From assembly GCA_041859375.1 (NCBI GenBank), contig JBHEKP010000021.1:1-39410 (forward strand): a stretch of DNA of 39,410 nucleotides, in the 5' to 3' direction. The notes under the pieces are model-generated. The model was not told the DNA's origin. It ran no database searches and was given only the letters and a program-made list of their open reading frames with translations. Positions 16,940 to 25,321 of the stretch are shown one piece after another. The DNA is from JBHEKP01 sp041859375 (GTDB lineage: Bacteria > Hydrogenedentota > Hydrogenedentia > Hydrogenedentales > CAITNO01). Numbering within the stretch: position 1 is the stretch's first letter; the number at the start of each line of letters is the position of its first letter. A program made the translations under genes and the position numbers.

Positions 16940-16988
16940 ACTGGTCGAATATCGGTCATAGTATAACCGATATTCGACCATAAATCAA
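16940..16988 (-). promoter_or_regulatory. Promoter embedded in a 15-bp inverted repeat (operator) of the ATPase gene
   Basis: TGGTCGAATATCGGT (16942-16956) and its exact complement (16966-16980) flank nine bases. On the minus strand TTGATT (16983-16988) and TATACT (16960-16965) are 17 bases apart; the -10 box fills the loop between the arms, and one arm lies in the spacer. A protein bound to both arms would cover the -10 box and the start site near 16953. This is the geometry of a repressor operator. Confidence 0.75.
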
Positions 16989-17134
16989 CCGATTATAAGA
17001 CATTGCCACATTGAAAATAAAGGAGTTATGCTGGTAGGGCGGCGGTTTTATGCCTAGAATGCTGGGAGAGGCAGGTGGTTTGAAGAGGGCTGGAGATAAA
17101 CAGACCGCAAAGGCACCAAAAAAAACCAAAAATT

Positions 17135-17171
17135 GACCACTCAATGACCGAAATTAGACCACTAAGTGGTC
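17135..17171. promoter_or_regulatory. Second cluster of operator-like half sites
   Basis: The 20 bases at 17144-17163, read on the minus strand, match the operator at 16940-16959 in 17 of 20 positions. GACCACT-A-AGTGGTC at 17157-17171 is a further 7-bp inverted repeat, and another GACCACT begins at 17135. The cluster lies about 180 bases from the ATPase operator. The region 16938-17248 holds no gene I can support; a 62-codon frame there lacks a ribosome site. Confidence 0.55.
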
Positions 17172-17248
17172 AAATTTAAGAAAAAAGTTTATTTAATATC
17201 AACAACTTAGCATTTTTTTGGCGCAATTTTACTTGTCGGATCTTTTGC

Positions 17249-19783
17249 CTACTTCACCACCAAATTCACCATCTTGCCGGGCACGTAGATTTCCTTCACG
17301 ATGGTCTTGCCCTCAAGATGGGGCGCGACCTTCTCGTCCGCCTTGGCGGCGGCAATGACCGCATCGGCGGCGGCATCCACGGCCACCACAATCTTTCCCC
17401 GAAGCTTGCCCAGCACCTGAACGGGGATTTCGAGGGTGTCCTCGGCCAGTTGGGACTCGTCCCATTCGGGCCAGGGCGCGTAGGCCAGGGTGTTGTCATG
17501 GCCGAGGCGCGACCAAAGTTCCTCTGCGATATGCGGGGCGAAGGGGGCCAGCAGCAGCACGAAGGACTCCATCACGGGCTTGTCAATGGCGGCGCATTTC
17601 AGGCCCGCGTTGACAAACTCCATCATGCGGGAGATGGCGGTGTTGAACATGAGGGACTCGATGTTCTGGGTGACCGCCTTGATGGTTTTGTGCAGTTCCT
17701 TCACCATGGCGGGGTCGCCGCCGGATGCGGTGATGCGAGGGTGCAGGCCGCCCTCGTCGGCAATGAACAGCGACCAGACCCGGCGCAGGAAACGGTGCAC
17801 ACCCTGCACACCCTCGTCGGTCCAGGGTTTTTCCCGGTCCAGCGGCCCCATGAACATCTCGTAAAGGCGGACGGAGTCAGCACCGTACCTGTCGGCCACC
17901 TCGTCGGGGTTGACCACGTTGTAGCGGCTCTTGCTCATCTTTTCGATCTGGGTGTGGACGGGCGCGCCGCCCTCCTTCAGCACCCACTGCTCGCCGCGCC
18001 GCTCCACCTCGTGGGGGTAATGGTACTTGCCCAGCTCGTCCTTGAAGGAGTAAGCGAGGATCATGCCCTGGTTGAAAAGCTTCTGGAAGGGCTCCCTCGT
18101 GGTCACCTTTCCGGCGTCATAAAGGACCTTGTGCCAGAAGCGGGCGTAAAGCAGGTGCAGCACGGCGTGTTCCGCGCCGCCGATGTAAAGGTCCACGGGC
18201 ATCCAGTAGGATTCGGCCTCGTCCGACCAGGCGGCGCCGTCGTTGCGCGGGTCGCAGAAGCGGAGGTAATACCAGCATGAGCCGGCCCACTGCGGCATGG
18301 TGTTTGTCTCGCGGCGCGCGGGCGCGCCGGTGGCCGGGTCGGTGGTGCTCACCCAGTCCTTCGCGCGGGCCAGGGGCGGCTCACCGTCGGCGGTGGGCTT
18401 GTACTCGTCCAGTTCGGGGAGCAGCACGGGCAGGTCGGTCATGGGCACGGTCTTCACGGTGCCGTCCGCAAGGCGCACCAGGGGGAAGGGTTCGCCCCAG
18501 TAGCGCTGGCGCGAGAAGAGCCAGTCGCGGAGCTTGTAGTTCACCGTGCCCCTGCCGATGCCCTTCCCCTCCAGCCATGCGGTGATTTTCTTCTTGGCGT
18601 CGGGCACGCGCAGGCCGTCAATGAGCGGCGAGTTGACCAGCACACCGTCGCCGGTGAAGGCCTCCTTCGCCACGTCCCCGCCGGAGATGACCTCGATGAC
18701 GGGCAGGCCGAAGGCGCGGGCGAATTCGTAGTCGCGGGTGTCGTGGGCGGGCACGGCCATGATGGCGCCGTAGCCGTATTCGGCCAGCACGTAGTCCGCG
18801 GTCCACACGGGGATTTTCGCGCCGTTGACGGGGTTCACCGCGTACGCGCCGGTGAAGACGCCGGTCTTTTCCTTGTCCTCCTTCATGCGGTCCTGCGCGC
18901 TCTTCCGCCCGGCCGCCTCAATATAGGCCTCAACCGCGGGGAGCTGCTCCGGGGTGGCGATGCGGCGCGTGAGGGGGTGCTCCGGGGCGAGCACGCAGTA
19001 GGTGGCGCCGAAGAGGGTGTCGGGCCGGGTGGTGAAGACGGTGAAAATTTCGCCGGAGCCGTCAATGGCGAAGTTGACGTCCGCGCCCTCGCTGCGGCCT
19101 ATCCACTCGCGCTGCATGGCCTTGATGCCCTCGGGCCAGTCGAGCTCGTCGAGGTCCTTGATGAGGCGTTCGGCGTAGGCGGTGATGCGCAGCATCCACT
19201 GCCGCATCATGCGCCGCTCCACGGGGTCGCCCGTCTCCACGTAGCGGCCGTCCTTCACCTCCTCGTTGGCGAGCACCGTGCCCAGCGCGGGGCACCAGTT
19301 CACGGGCGCCTCCACCTCGTAGGCCAGGCCGCGCTCGTGCAGGATGGTGAAAATCCACTGGGTCCACTTGTAATAGCCGGGATCGGTGGTGTCAATCTCG
19401 CGGTCCCAGTCATAGGACAGGCCAAGCCGCTGAATCTGGCGGCGGAAGGTGTCGCAGTTGGTCTTGGTGATGATGGCGGGATGCTCGCCCGTGCGCATGG
19501 CGTGGCGCTCGGCGGGCAGGCCGAAGGCGTCCCAGCCCATGGGATGGAGCACGTTAAATCCCCTCATGCGCTTGAAGCGCGCCACGATGTCGGTGGCGGT
19601 GTAGCCTTCGGGATGGCCCACGTGCAGCCCCGCGCCGCTGGGGTAGGGGAACATGTCCAGCACGTAATACTTGGGCTTCGAGCGGTCCACCTCGGACTTG
19701 AAGGTTTTGTTGGCCAGCCACCACGCCTGCCACTTTGCCTCGATGGCGCTGAAATCGTAGGGTTCCACCGGATCATTTGCCAT
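17249..19783 (-). CDS. leuS: Leucyl-tRNA synthetase
   Basis: The product is 844 residues, normal for bacterial LeuRS. It charges tRNA-Leu with leucine. The ATP-binding HIGH motif appears as HVGH (residues 54-57) and the second class I signature as KMSKS in QIEKMSKSRYN. The CP1 editing domain is present, with the Thr-rich FTTRPDTLFGATY and the Asp of AVPAHDTRDYEFA that help remove mischarged isoleucine or norvaline. The start at 19783 has GGAGG about 11 bases upstream; the frame stays open further 5' but only over non-coding sequence. It stands alone and is divergent from the GH30-like gene. Confidence 0.97.
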   Translation of the reverse strand: MANDPVEPYDFSAIEAKWQAWWLANKTFKSEVDRSKPKYYVLDMFPYPSGAGLHVGHPEGYTATDIVARFKRMRGFNVLHPMGWDAFGLPAERHAMRTGEHPAIITKTNCDTFRRQIQRLGLSYDWDREIDTTDPGYYKWTQWIFTILHERGLAYEVEAPVNWCPALGTVLANEEVKDGRYVETGDPVERRMMRQWMLRITAYAERLIKDLDELDWPEGIKAMQREWIGRSEGADVNFAIDGSGEIFTVFTTRPDTLFGATYCVLAPEHPLTRRIATPEQLPAVEAYIEAAGRKSAQDRMKEDKEKTGVFTGAYAVNPVNGAKIPVWTADYVLAEYGYGAIMAVPAHDTRDYEFARAFGLPVIEVISGGDVAKEAFTGDGVLVNSPLIDGLRVPDAKKKITAWLEGKGIGRGTVNYKLRDWLFSRQRYWGEPFPLVRLADGTVKTVPMTDLPVLLPELDEYKPTADGEPPLARAKDWVSTTDPATGAPARRETNTMPQWAGSCWYYLRFCDPRNDGAAWSDEAESYWMPVDLYIGGAEHAVLHLLYARFWHKVLYDAGKVTTREPFQKLFNQGMILAYSFKDELGKYHYPHEVERRGEQWVLKEGGAPVHTQIEKMSKSRYNVVNPDEVADRYGADSVRLYEMFMGPLDREKPWTDEGVQGVHRFLRRVWSLFIADEGGLHPRITASGGDPAMVKELHKTIKAVTQNIESLMFNTAISRMMEFVNAGLKCAAIDKPVMESFVLLLAPFAPHIAEELWSRLGHDNTLAYAPWPEWDESQLAEDTLEIPVQVLGKLRGKIVVAVDAAADAVIAAAKADEKVAPHLEGKTIVKEIYVPGKMVNLVVK

Positions 19784-19958
19784 TGTAAAACACGCCTCCA
19801 TGTTCGGAATTGCGTAAAAAAGGACTGTTTGCGAGGGCAATAGCCTAGCACATTCCCCTGTTCCGGCGCATGGTCCGCTCCGGGAAGCGTTGAAACCGGA
19901 AGAGGCGGGCATGGGTCTGTCCCCTGTCCGGAGTGATGGAAAAAGATCGGAAAACTCA

Positions 19959-21518
19959 ATGCGTTTTGCATGCATTCCCATCGCAGTCATCCTTGCCTGC
20001 GCGGGCTGCGCCCCGGCGCGGCACCGTGCGCCCGAGCCGGCCGCCGCCGAACGCGCGAAGACGGGCGCGCGGATTGTGCGTGTGGACGGCGCGGCGCGCT
20101 TTCAGACCATGGACAACTTTGCGGCGTCGGACTGCTGGAGCATGCAGAAAATCGGCGCATGGTCGCTGGAAAACCGGAACCGGGTCGCGGACCTGCTCTT
20201 TTCCAGGGAGAAGGGCATCGGCCTGTCGGCGTGGCGTTTTAACATTGGCGCGGGGATTTGTCCGGAACTGGGCGCGGGGTCATGGCGCACGGCGGAAACT
20301 TTTGAAACGGGGGAGGGGCGGTACGACTGGTCCCGGCAGGGGCCGGAGCAGTGGTTTTTGGGGGCGGCGAAGGAGCGCGGGGTGCGCCAGTTCATTGCCT
20401 TCGCCAACAGCCCCCCGGCGCGCATGACGCGGAACGGCCTGACTTTTTGCACGCCCGAATCAGGCGAAACGAACCTGAAGCAGGGATATGAGGGGCAGTA
20501 TGCGGTATACCTTGCAGACGTTCTGGAGCATTTTCGCCGGCATCCCGACCCCTCGAGACGTGTTGAATTCGGCTGGATAAGCCCCGTCAATGAGCCGCAG
20601 TGGGAATGGAATTATCCCGGCCAGGAGGGGAACCGGGTGCCGAACGACACCATCAAGGCGATTTACCGCACGCTGGACAAAGAACTGAAACAGCGGGGCC
20701 TGTCCACGCGGATACTCGGTGTGGAAAGCGGCTCCCTGGCGATTCCGGGCATGACCGGTTCGGTGGACATGCACGGGGCGAAATACGGGGATTATATCCG
20801 GGATTTCTGCGGCGATCCCGAGATGGAACGGATTATGGGGTGGCTTATCTGCAGCCACAGTTACCGGGCGGATCTGGTGCCCAACAGCATGGTGAACGCC
20901 CGCATCCGGCTCCGCAACCTGATGGACAAGTATCCCGGCTGGAAATTCTGGCAGTCGGAATACTGCATTCTGCAGGGTTCAAAGGGGCAGGGCGGCGGCG
21001 GCAGGGACTTGGGCATGGACACCGCGCTGGAGGTGGCGCGGGTGATCCACCATGATTTGGTGCTCCTGAACGCGGCCGCATGGCAGTGGTGGACCGCCGT
21101 TTCCCCGGAAAGGTTCAAGGACGGCCTGATATACACGGACTACCGCAGTCCGGGCGACGCGGAAACGGTGCATCCCTCCAAGATGCTGTGGGCGCTGGGC
21201 AACTTCAGCCGGTTCATCCGTCCCGGCGCGCGGCGCATCGCGCTGGAGGGGGCCTCGGAAACAAAGGGCCTGCTTGGGTCGGCCTGGGACGATGAGGAAA
21301 CGGGGTGTGTGGTGGTGGTGTTTGTGAACATGGCGGATGCGCCCGAAACGGTCCGCATTGAGGCGGGCAGGGTGCCCGGCAGGACGGTGCGGCACTGGAC
21401 CCCGTGGCTCACCACCGCCGCGCCCGGTGATGATTTGCGGCGCGGGGAAACATTTTCGGCGGGCAGGGACCATGTCATCCCGCCCCGGTCAGTGGTCACC
21501 CTGGTGGGGGGTGGTTGA
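19959..21518 (+). CDS. GH30-like glycoside hydrolase lipoprotein
   Basis: The product is 519 residues. The N-terminus (MRFACIPIAVILACAGC) is a lipoprotein-type signal with Cys14 or Cys17 as the lipid site. The catalytic barrel shows the likely acid/base Glu in WISPVNEPQWEWNYPGQEG and the likely nucleophile Glu in KFWQSEYCIL, the arrangement of clan GH-A family 30. The NEPQWEW surroundings recall the endo-beta-1,6-galactanase subgroup. A C-terminal beta domain (about residues 420-519) fits the family's side domain. The substrate is uncertain; galactan is my best guess. It converges with the GHKL gene, five bases apart. Confidence 0.8.
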   Translation: MRFACIPIAVILACAGCAPARHRAPEPAAAERAKTGARIVRVDGAARFQTMDNFAASDCWSMQKIGAWSLENRNRVADLLFSREKGIGLSAWRFNIGAGICPELGAGSWRTAETFETGEGRYDWSRQGPEQWFLGAAKERGVRQFIAFANSPPARMTRNGLTFCTPESGETNLKQGYEGQYAVYLADVLEHFRRHPDPSRRVEFGWISPVNEPQWEWNYPGQEGNRVPNDTIKAIYRTLDKELKQRGLSTRILGVESGSLAIPGMTGSVDMHGAKYGDYIRDFCGDPEMERIMGWLICSHSYRADLVPNSMVNARIRLRNLMDKYPGWKFWQSEYCILQGSKGQGGGGRDLGMDTALEVARVIHHDLVLLNAAAWQWWTAVSPERFKDGLIYTDYRSPGDAETVHPSKMLWALGNFSRFIRPGARRIALEGASETKGLLGSAWDDEETGCVVVVFVNMADAPETVRIEAGRVPGRTVRHWTPWLTTAAPGDDLRRGETFSAGRDHVIPPRSVVTLVGGG

Positions 21519-21523
21519 GGGGA

Positions 21524-22795
21524 TTAGGCGGGCAGGCCCGCCGGGGTGTCCGCCGGACCGCCGCCGCCCATGATTTCCCGGATTTCATCCTCGGACTCCT
21601 CGGGGAATTCGATGAGCTCGTCGAGGATGCGGGCGACCTGGATGGGGTCGCTGTGGACGAGTTCCTGGAGGAGGCGTAGGGTCAGCCGCTTGCTTCGGGG
21701 GCGCGCGTTGGCGAATTCGGAGAAGATGCGGTTGAGGTGGGTGGCGTAAATGTCGAAAATGCGCCGTTCGCCCGCCTCGGTGGGGGACTTGGGCTGGTCG
21801 CCGTAGGGGTAGAGGCCGGTTTGCCGCCAGTAGGCCAGCAGGTCGCGCGCCTCCTCCGCCTCGCGCAGGGCGAAATGCTCGCGCAGTTGCGCGCGTGCGG
21901 CGTCAATGAGGAGGCGCACGTCGGCGCAGAGCTCGCCCGCCTCCAGCATGCCCTCCCGGTCGAGGAGGGCCACATGATCGGACTTGAGGTAGGCGGTGTA
22001 GCTGAAGCCCCTGAAATGAAGCCGGGGCAGCGCGTTGTACCGCATGAACCCGTCGGCGTCGCAGAAGATGACGCCGCGCCTGCCGGGCCGGTTCCATTCC
22101 ACCACGGCCAGTTCTGCGGTCACCCGCTCCCCGTTCTCGGTCACCATTTCCCCCAGGGGATAGTTGACGCAGCGCGACTCGGCGCTGGCGGGGTCCACGG
22201 GCACCGTGTCGTAGATGATTTTCGTGTCGGGGTACTGGCGCAGATACAGGGCGAATATGTTGGTGAATTCCTCCAGTGCCTTCACGCCGCGCAGCAGGCA
22301 GGCCGCGTCGGAGATTTCGCGGATTTCCACGGTCATTCCGCAGGCCGCGCCGGGCCTGCCGCGCCGCTCCTCGATGTCGAATTCGCCCAGCTTGTCCGCG
22401 CGCCCGCCGATGCCGTAGGCGCAGGGCTGGTCGCCGTCCAGGTAGACGGTGTTCCAGCGGACGGTGCCGCCCAGGGAGAAGGCGCGGAAGCGGCCCTTGC
22501 CGTATTTTCCGTGAAGCATGCGCTGCCGCTCCTGGGTGCGGCGGCTGTTCCGTTTCCAGGAGCCGCCCAGGTTGCGGAACACGAGGAAGGCGTCCTCGTA
22601 GTGGAGTCCGTGGCCGTTGTCAATGATGCGCACGGCGTCAATGCCGTCCATGTCGTTGCCGTCGAATTCAACGCGCACCTCGGTGGCCTCGGCGTCGAGG
22701 GCGTTCCACACGAGTTCCGCCAGCGCGGTCATGGGCTTGGTGCGCGCGAGGGTTTCGAGATGGTCCTCGCGCACTTCAACGGTGATGGTCTTCAC
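21524..22795 (-). CDS. Stand-alone GHKL-type ATPase
   Basis: The product is 423 residues from a GTG at 22795 with GGGAGAGG 7 bases upstream. The Bergerat ATP-binding fold is visible: N box LAELVWNALDAEATEV, G1 box IDNGHGL, and G2 box HGKYGKGRFRAFSLGG, as in Hsp90, MutL, gyrase B and MORC proteins. The C-terminal half is mostly charged helix and has no phosphoacceptor, toprim, nuclease or zinc-finger motif that I can see. The domain order rules out a classic MutL or HtpG. Similar single ATPases occur in anti-phage loci, but nothing next to it supports that here. It ends with an acidic Pro/Gly tail. Confidence 0.75.
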   Translation of the reverse strand: MKTITVEVREDHLETLARTKPMTALAELVWNALDAEATEVRVEFDGNDMDGIDAVRIIDNGHGLHYEDAFLVFRNLGGSWKRNSRRTQERQRMLHGKYGKGRFRAFSLGGTVRWNTVYLDGDQPCAYGIGGRADKLGEFDIEERRGRPGAACGMTVEIREISDAACLLRGVKALEEFTNIFALYLRQYPDTKIIYDTVPVDPASAESRCVNYPLGEMVTENGERVTAELAVVEWNRPGRRGVIFCDADGFMRYNALPRLHFRGFSYTAYLKSDHVALLDREGMLEAGELCADVRLLIDAARAQLREHFALREAEEARDLLAYWRQTGLYPYGDQPKSPTEAGERRIFDIYATHLNRIFSEFANARPRSKRLTLRLLQELVHSDPIQVARILDELIEFPEESEDEIREIMGGGGPADTPAGLPA

Positions 22796-22905
22796 GGCAT
22801 TGCCTCTCCCGGAAATTATTTGTCTTCGCGGCCTCTCCCGCGCCGTTGCGGGCGCGGACCGTGAATGGTAGCATCCCCCGGCGGCGGCGGACAAACCGGG
22901 TGCGC

Positions 22906-24357
22906 CTAGCGCGGAAGCATGTCCCGGATGGCGGCGGCCATTTCGGCGCGGGGCACGGTCACCTGGGTCTGGCGTCCGGCGTTGCGGTAGGCGTCGCGGT
23001 CGATGATGCCCTCGCGGATGGCCTTTCCGGCGATGAGGTCCTTCACGGACACCATGCCGTTGGCCAGTTCGTCCTCGCCAAGGATGACGGCCACGGGGAT
23101 TTCGTAGCGGTCCGCGTCGGAGAGCTGGGCGCTCATGTTTTTCTTGCCGCCCAGGTAGGTGAGGGTGTTGAAGCCGAGGGTGCGCAGTTCCGAGGCGAGG
23201 CGGAACACCTCCTCGCGGGCGACGCGGCCCACGGTGGCGATGCAGATCTGCACGTTGGTCTTGGGTTTTTTCACCACGCCGAGGTGGGCCAGGGCGGCGA
23301 TGAGCCGGTCCACGCCGATGGAGCAGCCCGTGGCGGGCACGCGCTCCTCAAGGAAGCGGGTGCACAGCTCGTCATAACGGCCCCCGCCGCCGACGGAGCC
23401 GAATTCGGGCGCGGCGGGCAGGGCAATCTCAAACACCGGCCCGGTGTAGTAGTCCAGGCCGCGGGTCAGGCTCGGGTCGTAGGGGGCCTCGTCCTCGGCC
23501 ACGCCGAGCACGCCGAGATAACGGTCGAGTTCGGACATCTCGTCCAGCGCCTGGGCGCTCTGCTCGTTGCGGGGCAGGTGCGCGGCGAGCGCCTCCACCA
23601 TGCCCGCGCGGGTGGGGGCGGACACGGCCACGAATGCAAGGATGCGGTCAATCACCGCCTGGGTCAGGTTCACCCCGGCGATGGGCGCGCCGGACTCGTC
23701 AATCCGGCCCGGCCCCAGCTCCTCGCGCATCTTGTCGAGGCCGATTTTCTGGAGCTTGTCCATCACGCGGAGCACGTGCTTGATTGTTTCCGTGTTGGTT
23801 ACGCCGTTGCCCTCAAGCAGCGCGTCCACCAGGCGGCGGTTGCTGATGCGGATTTGGAACATGGGCGCGCCGCCCTCCGCCGTCCCCGCGCCGAGGCCCA
23901 GGGCGCGCATGGCGTCGCACATCACGGCGAGCACCTCCGCGTCCGCCGCAAGGGTGTCCGCGCCCGCGATGTCAATGTCGAGCTGGGTGAACTGGCGGAA
24001 ACGGCCGGGGCCGGGCTTGTCCGCGCGGAACACGGGCCCCATGGCGTAGCGGCGGAAGGGGAGCTTGATGTCCTCGCGGTACTGGCTGATCATGCGCGCG
24101 AAGGGCACGGTGAGGTCGAAGCGGAGCGCGGCGGGCTCCTCCTCCGGGGTTTCCAGCTCGAAAATCTGCTTGTTCGTGTCCCCGCCCGCGGTGCCGGTGA
24201 GGATGTCCATGCGCTCCAGCATGGGCGTGTCCAGCGGCAGGAATCCGTAGCGCTCATAGACGCGGCGCACGGTTTCGATGACGGCGGCGCGGGCGATCAT
24301 GTCGCCCGGAAGCAGGTCCTGGAACCCCTTGAGGGTTTGCGGCTCAATCTTCTCCAT
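22906..24357 (-). CDS. hisS: Histidyl-tRNA synthetase, long alphaproteobacterial-like type
   Basis: The product is 483 residues, about 60 longer than the usual bacterial HisRS. It charges tRNA-His. Class II motif 2 reads VFRADKPGPGRFRQFTQLDI, the histidine loop is LTRGLDYYTG, HisB is SVGGGGRYDEL, and motif 3 is ATGCSIGVDRL. The motif 2 wording KPGPGRFRQF and the extra helices containing GRIDESG match, as I recall them, the divergent HisRS of alphaproteobacteria rather than the E. coli type. That form pairs with tRNA-His lacking G-1 and carrying A73, exactly what the neighbouring tRNA shows. GAGGA lies 7 bases before the ATG; a terminator separates it from the tRNA. Confidence 0.95.
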   Translation of the reverse strand: MEKIEPQTLKGFQDLLPGDMIARAAVIETVRRVYERYGFLPLDTPMLERMDILTGTAGGDTNKQIFELETPEEEPAALRFDLTVPFARMISQYREDIKLPFRRYAMGPVFRADKPGPGRFRQFTQLDIDIAGADTLAADAEVLAVMCDAMRALGLGAGTAEGGAPMFQIRISNRRLVDALLEGNGVTNTETIKHVLRVMDKLQKIGLDKMREELGPGRIDESGAPIAGVNLTQAVIDRILAFVAVSAPTRAGMVEALAAHLPRNEQSAQALDEMSELDRYLGVLGVAEDEAPYDPSLTRGLDYYTGPVFEIALPAAPEFGSVGGGGRYDELCTRFLEERVPATGCSIGVDRLIAALAHLGVVKKPKTNVQICIATVGRVAREEVFRLASELRTLGFNTLTYLGGKKNMSAQLSDADRYEIPVAVILGEDELANGMVSVKDLIAGKAIREGIIDRDAYRNAGRQTQVTVPRAEMAAAIRDMLPR

Positions 24358-24400
24358 GGTGCTTTTCCTCGGAGGGGGGCGTTTACCGCCCGGCCTGAAC

Positions 24401-24440
24401 AAAAAAACCGGACCCCGTCCCCGATGGGGGGAGGGTCCGG
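24401..24440 (-). terminator. Intrinsic terminator between tRNA-His and hisS
   Basis: On the minus strand CCGGACCC pairs with GGGTCCGG (outer stem at 24408-24415 and 24433-24440), with further G-C pairs inside, and seven U follow (24401-24407). It could end the tRNA-His transcript or act as an attenuator that limits read-through into hisS, which begins 44 bases further on. Confidence 0.75.
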
Positions 24441-24458
24441 GGCGCAATGTCAAAAAAA

Positions 24459-24535
24459 TGGTGCCGGGGCTGGGGGTCGAACCCAGGACCTCTGGATCCA
24501 CAATCCAGCGCTCTGACCAACTGAGCTACCCCGGC
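24459..24535 (-). tRNA. tRNA-His (GTG anticodon), no encoded G-1, A73
   Basis: The cloverleaf is complete: acceptor GCCGGGG/CCCCGGC, D stem GCTC/GAGC, anticodon stem CTGGA/TCCAG around TTGTGGA with anticodon GTG, T stem CTGGG/CCCAG with TTCGACC, and an encoded CCA end. The base before position 1 is T and the discriminator is A. Nearly all tRNA-His carry an extra G at -1 facing C73; this one does not encode it. The same exception is known in alphaproteobacteria, and the adjacent hisS encodes that type of enzyme. Confidence 0.95.
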
Positions 24536-24557
24536 ACGGGTCTTAAAAACGGGCGAA

Positions 24558-24585
24558 AGTATAGTCCCCATTCATGGGCGGGCGC
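24558..24585 (-). promoter_or_regulatory. Candidate promoter for tRNA-His
   Basis: On the minus strand TATACT (24558-24563) is preceded by a weak TTGCGC-type -35 at 18-base spacing. It lies about 23 bases before the tRNA 5' end, the usual distance for a bacterial tRNA promoter. The rest of the stretch 24536-24714 shows no gene. Confidence 0.45.
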
Positions 24586-24714
24586 AAATTCGGGGCTGAA
24601 AACATCCGCAACGGAGGCAAACCACAATCCGAAACCTCAAGGGATCCGAAGACGAAACACCAATTCTTAAAACAGGTTAAGGGATAAATCCCCGGTGCTT
24701 CGTTCGTGACAGAA

Positions 24715-24933
24715 TCAGGTGGCGGCCACGGGGGCTTTCTGAATGGCCTTTACCGTGTTTTGGGCGACCATGTCGCTGCCCTGGTTGTAAATCTGATATT
24801 TGGCAAAGCCCTTGTCGCGGGCCTCATCCTCCACAAAGGCCTCCATGGCGGCCCGCCACCCCTTCAATTCGGCGTTTTCCCACAGTTTCTGCTCCTGGAC
24901 GGTCATGGTGTATCGCCAAATGCCTCTGGCCAT
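24715..24933 (-). CDS. Small hypothetical protein, 72 residues
   Basis: The product is 72 residues with many charged and aromatic residues (for example QEQKLWENAELKGWRAAMEA). No membrane or signal segment is seen. AAGGAG lies 7 bases before the ATG at 24933 and a good promoter lies at 25049-25077, so the gene is very likely real. I do not recognise a family. It lies between the tRNA-His/hisS unit and the divergent ffh operon, and is transcribed toward the tRNA. Confidence 0.65.
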   Translation of the reverse strand: MARGIWRYTMTVQEQKLWENAELKGWRAAMEAFVEDEARDKGFAKYQIYNQGSDMVAQNTVKAIQKAPVAAT

Positions 24934-25048
24934 CCCAGCACTCCTTTCGCGGTTTAAACAGCCCCTGAGAAATCAGCCCAAAACAATGCTTTGGATGAGT
25001 GCCCTCTCGGCGTTCCGACGCCTGCGCGGCGGTTTGCGCAAGAACGGC

Positions 25049-25077
25049 AGTATAGCATACTGAACAGAAATCATCAA
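25049..25077 (-). promoter_or_regulatory. Candidate promoter for the 72-residue protein
   Basis: On the minus strand TTGATG (25072-25077) and TATACT (25049-25054) are 17 bases apart. Transcription would start near 25042, leaving a leader of about 108 bases. AGTAT-AGC-ATACT at 25049-25061 is a small inverted repeat covering the -10 box. Confidence 0.5.
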
Positions 25078-25174
25078 GTGGAACGTTTCAGGTTTTTGGA
25101 AAGATGACCGCAGGTTGCCCGCCGGGCGGTCCGGGCGGCGACCGCTCAGGCGTAACCATTGGGGCAATTTGGGG

Positions 25175-25204
25175 TTGCATTGGAAGGCGTGAATTTGGTA
25201 TGCT
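25175..25204 (+). promoter_or_regulatory. Candidate promoter of the ffh-rplS operon
   Basis: TTGCAT (25175-25180) and TATGCT (25199-25204) are separated by 18 bases, with a start expected near 25211 and a leader of about 110 bases before ffh. The leader is GC-rich and can fold, but I recognise no riboswitch. It does not contain the 4.5S RNA. The region 24934-25321 holds only this promoter and the divergent one. Confidence 0.5.
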
Positions 25205-25321
25205 TTCGCCCCTGTGCGGGGGTGATCTGTCTTTACGGACGGACGCCCGGCGCGGCGGCGGCGAAAGCCCCCGCCGCACCGCGCTGTTGAGATTTCGCAA
25301 CTCCTGAAGTGGTGGAGACTT

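Noticed and set aside
16956..17144. 62-codon minus-strand frame upstream of the ATPase
   Set aside because: It lies over the promoter and operator repeats, has no ribosome site, and its sequence is not protein-like.
24358..24501. N-terminal extension of HisRS by 48 residues
   Set aside because: It would run through tRNA-His and the terminator. The ATG at 24357 has a good ribosome site.
25205..25321. 4.5S SRP RNA in the ffh leader
   Set aside because: The conserved GGAA tetraloop and the symmetric loop of SRP RNA are not present.
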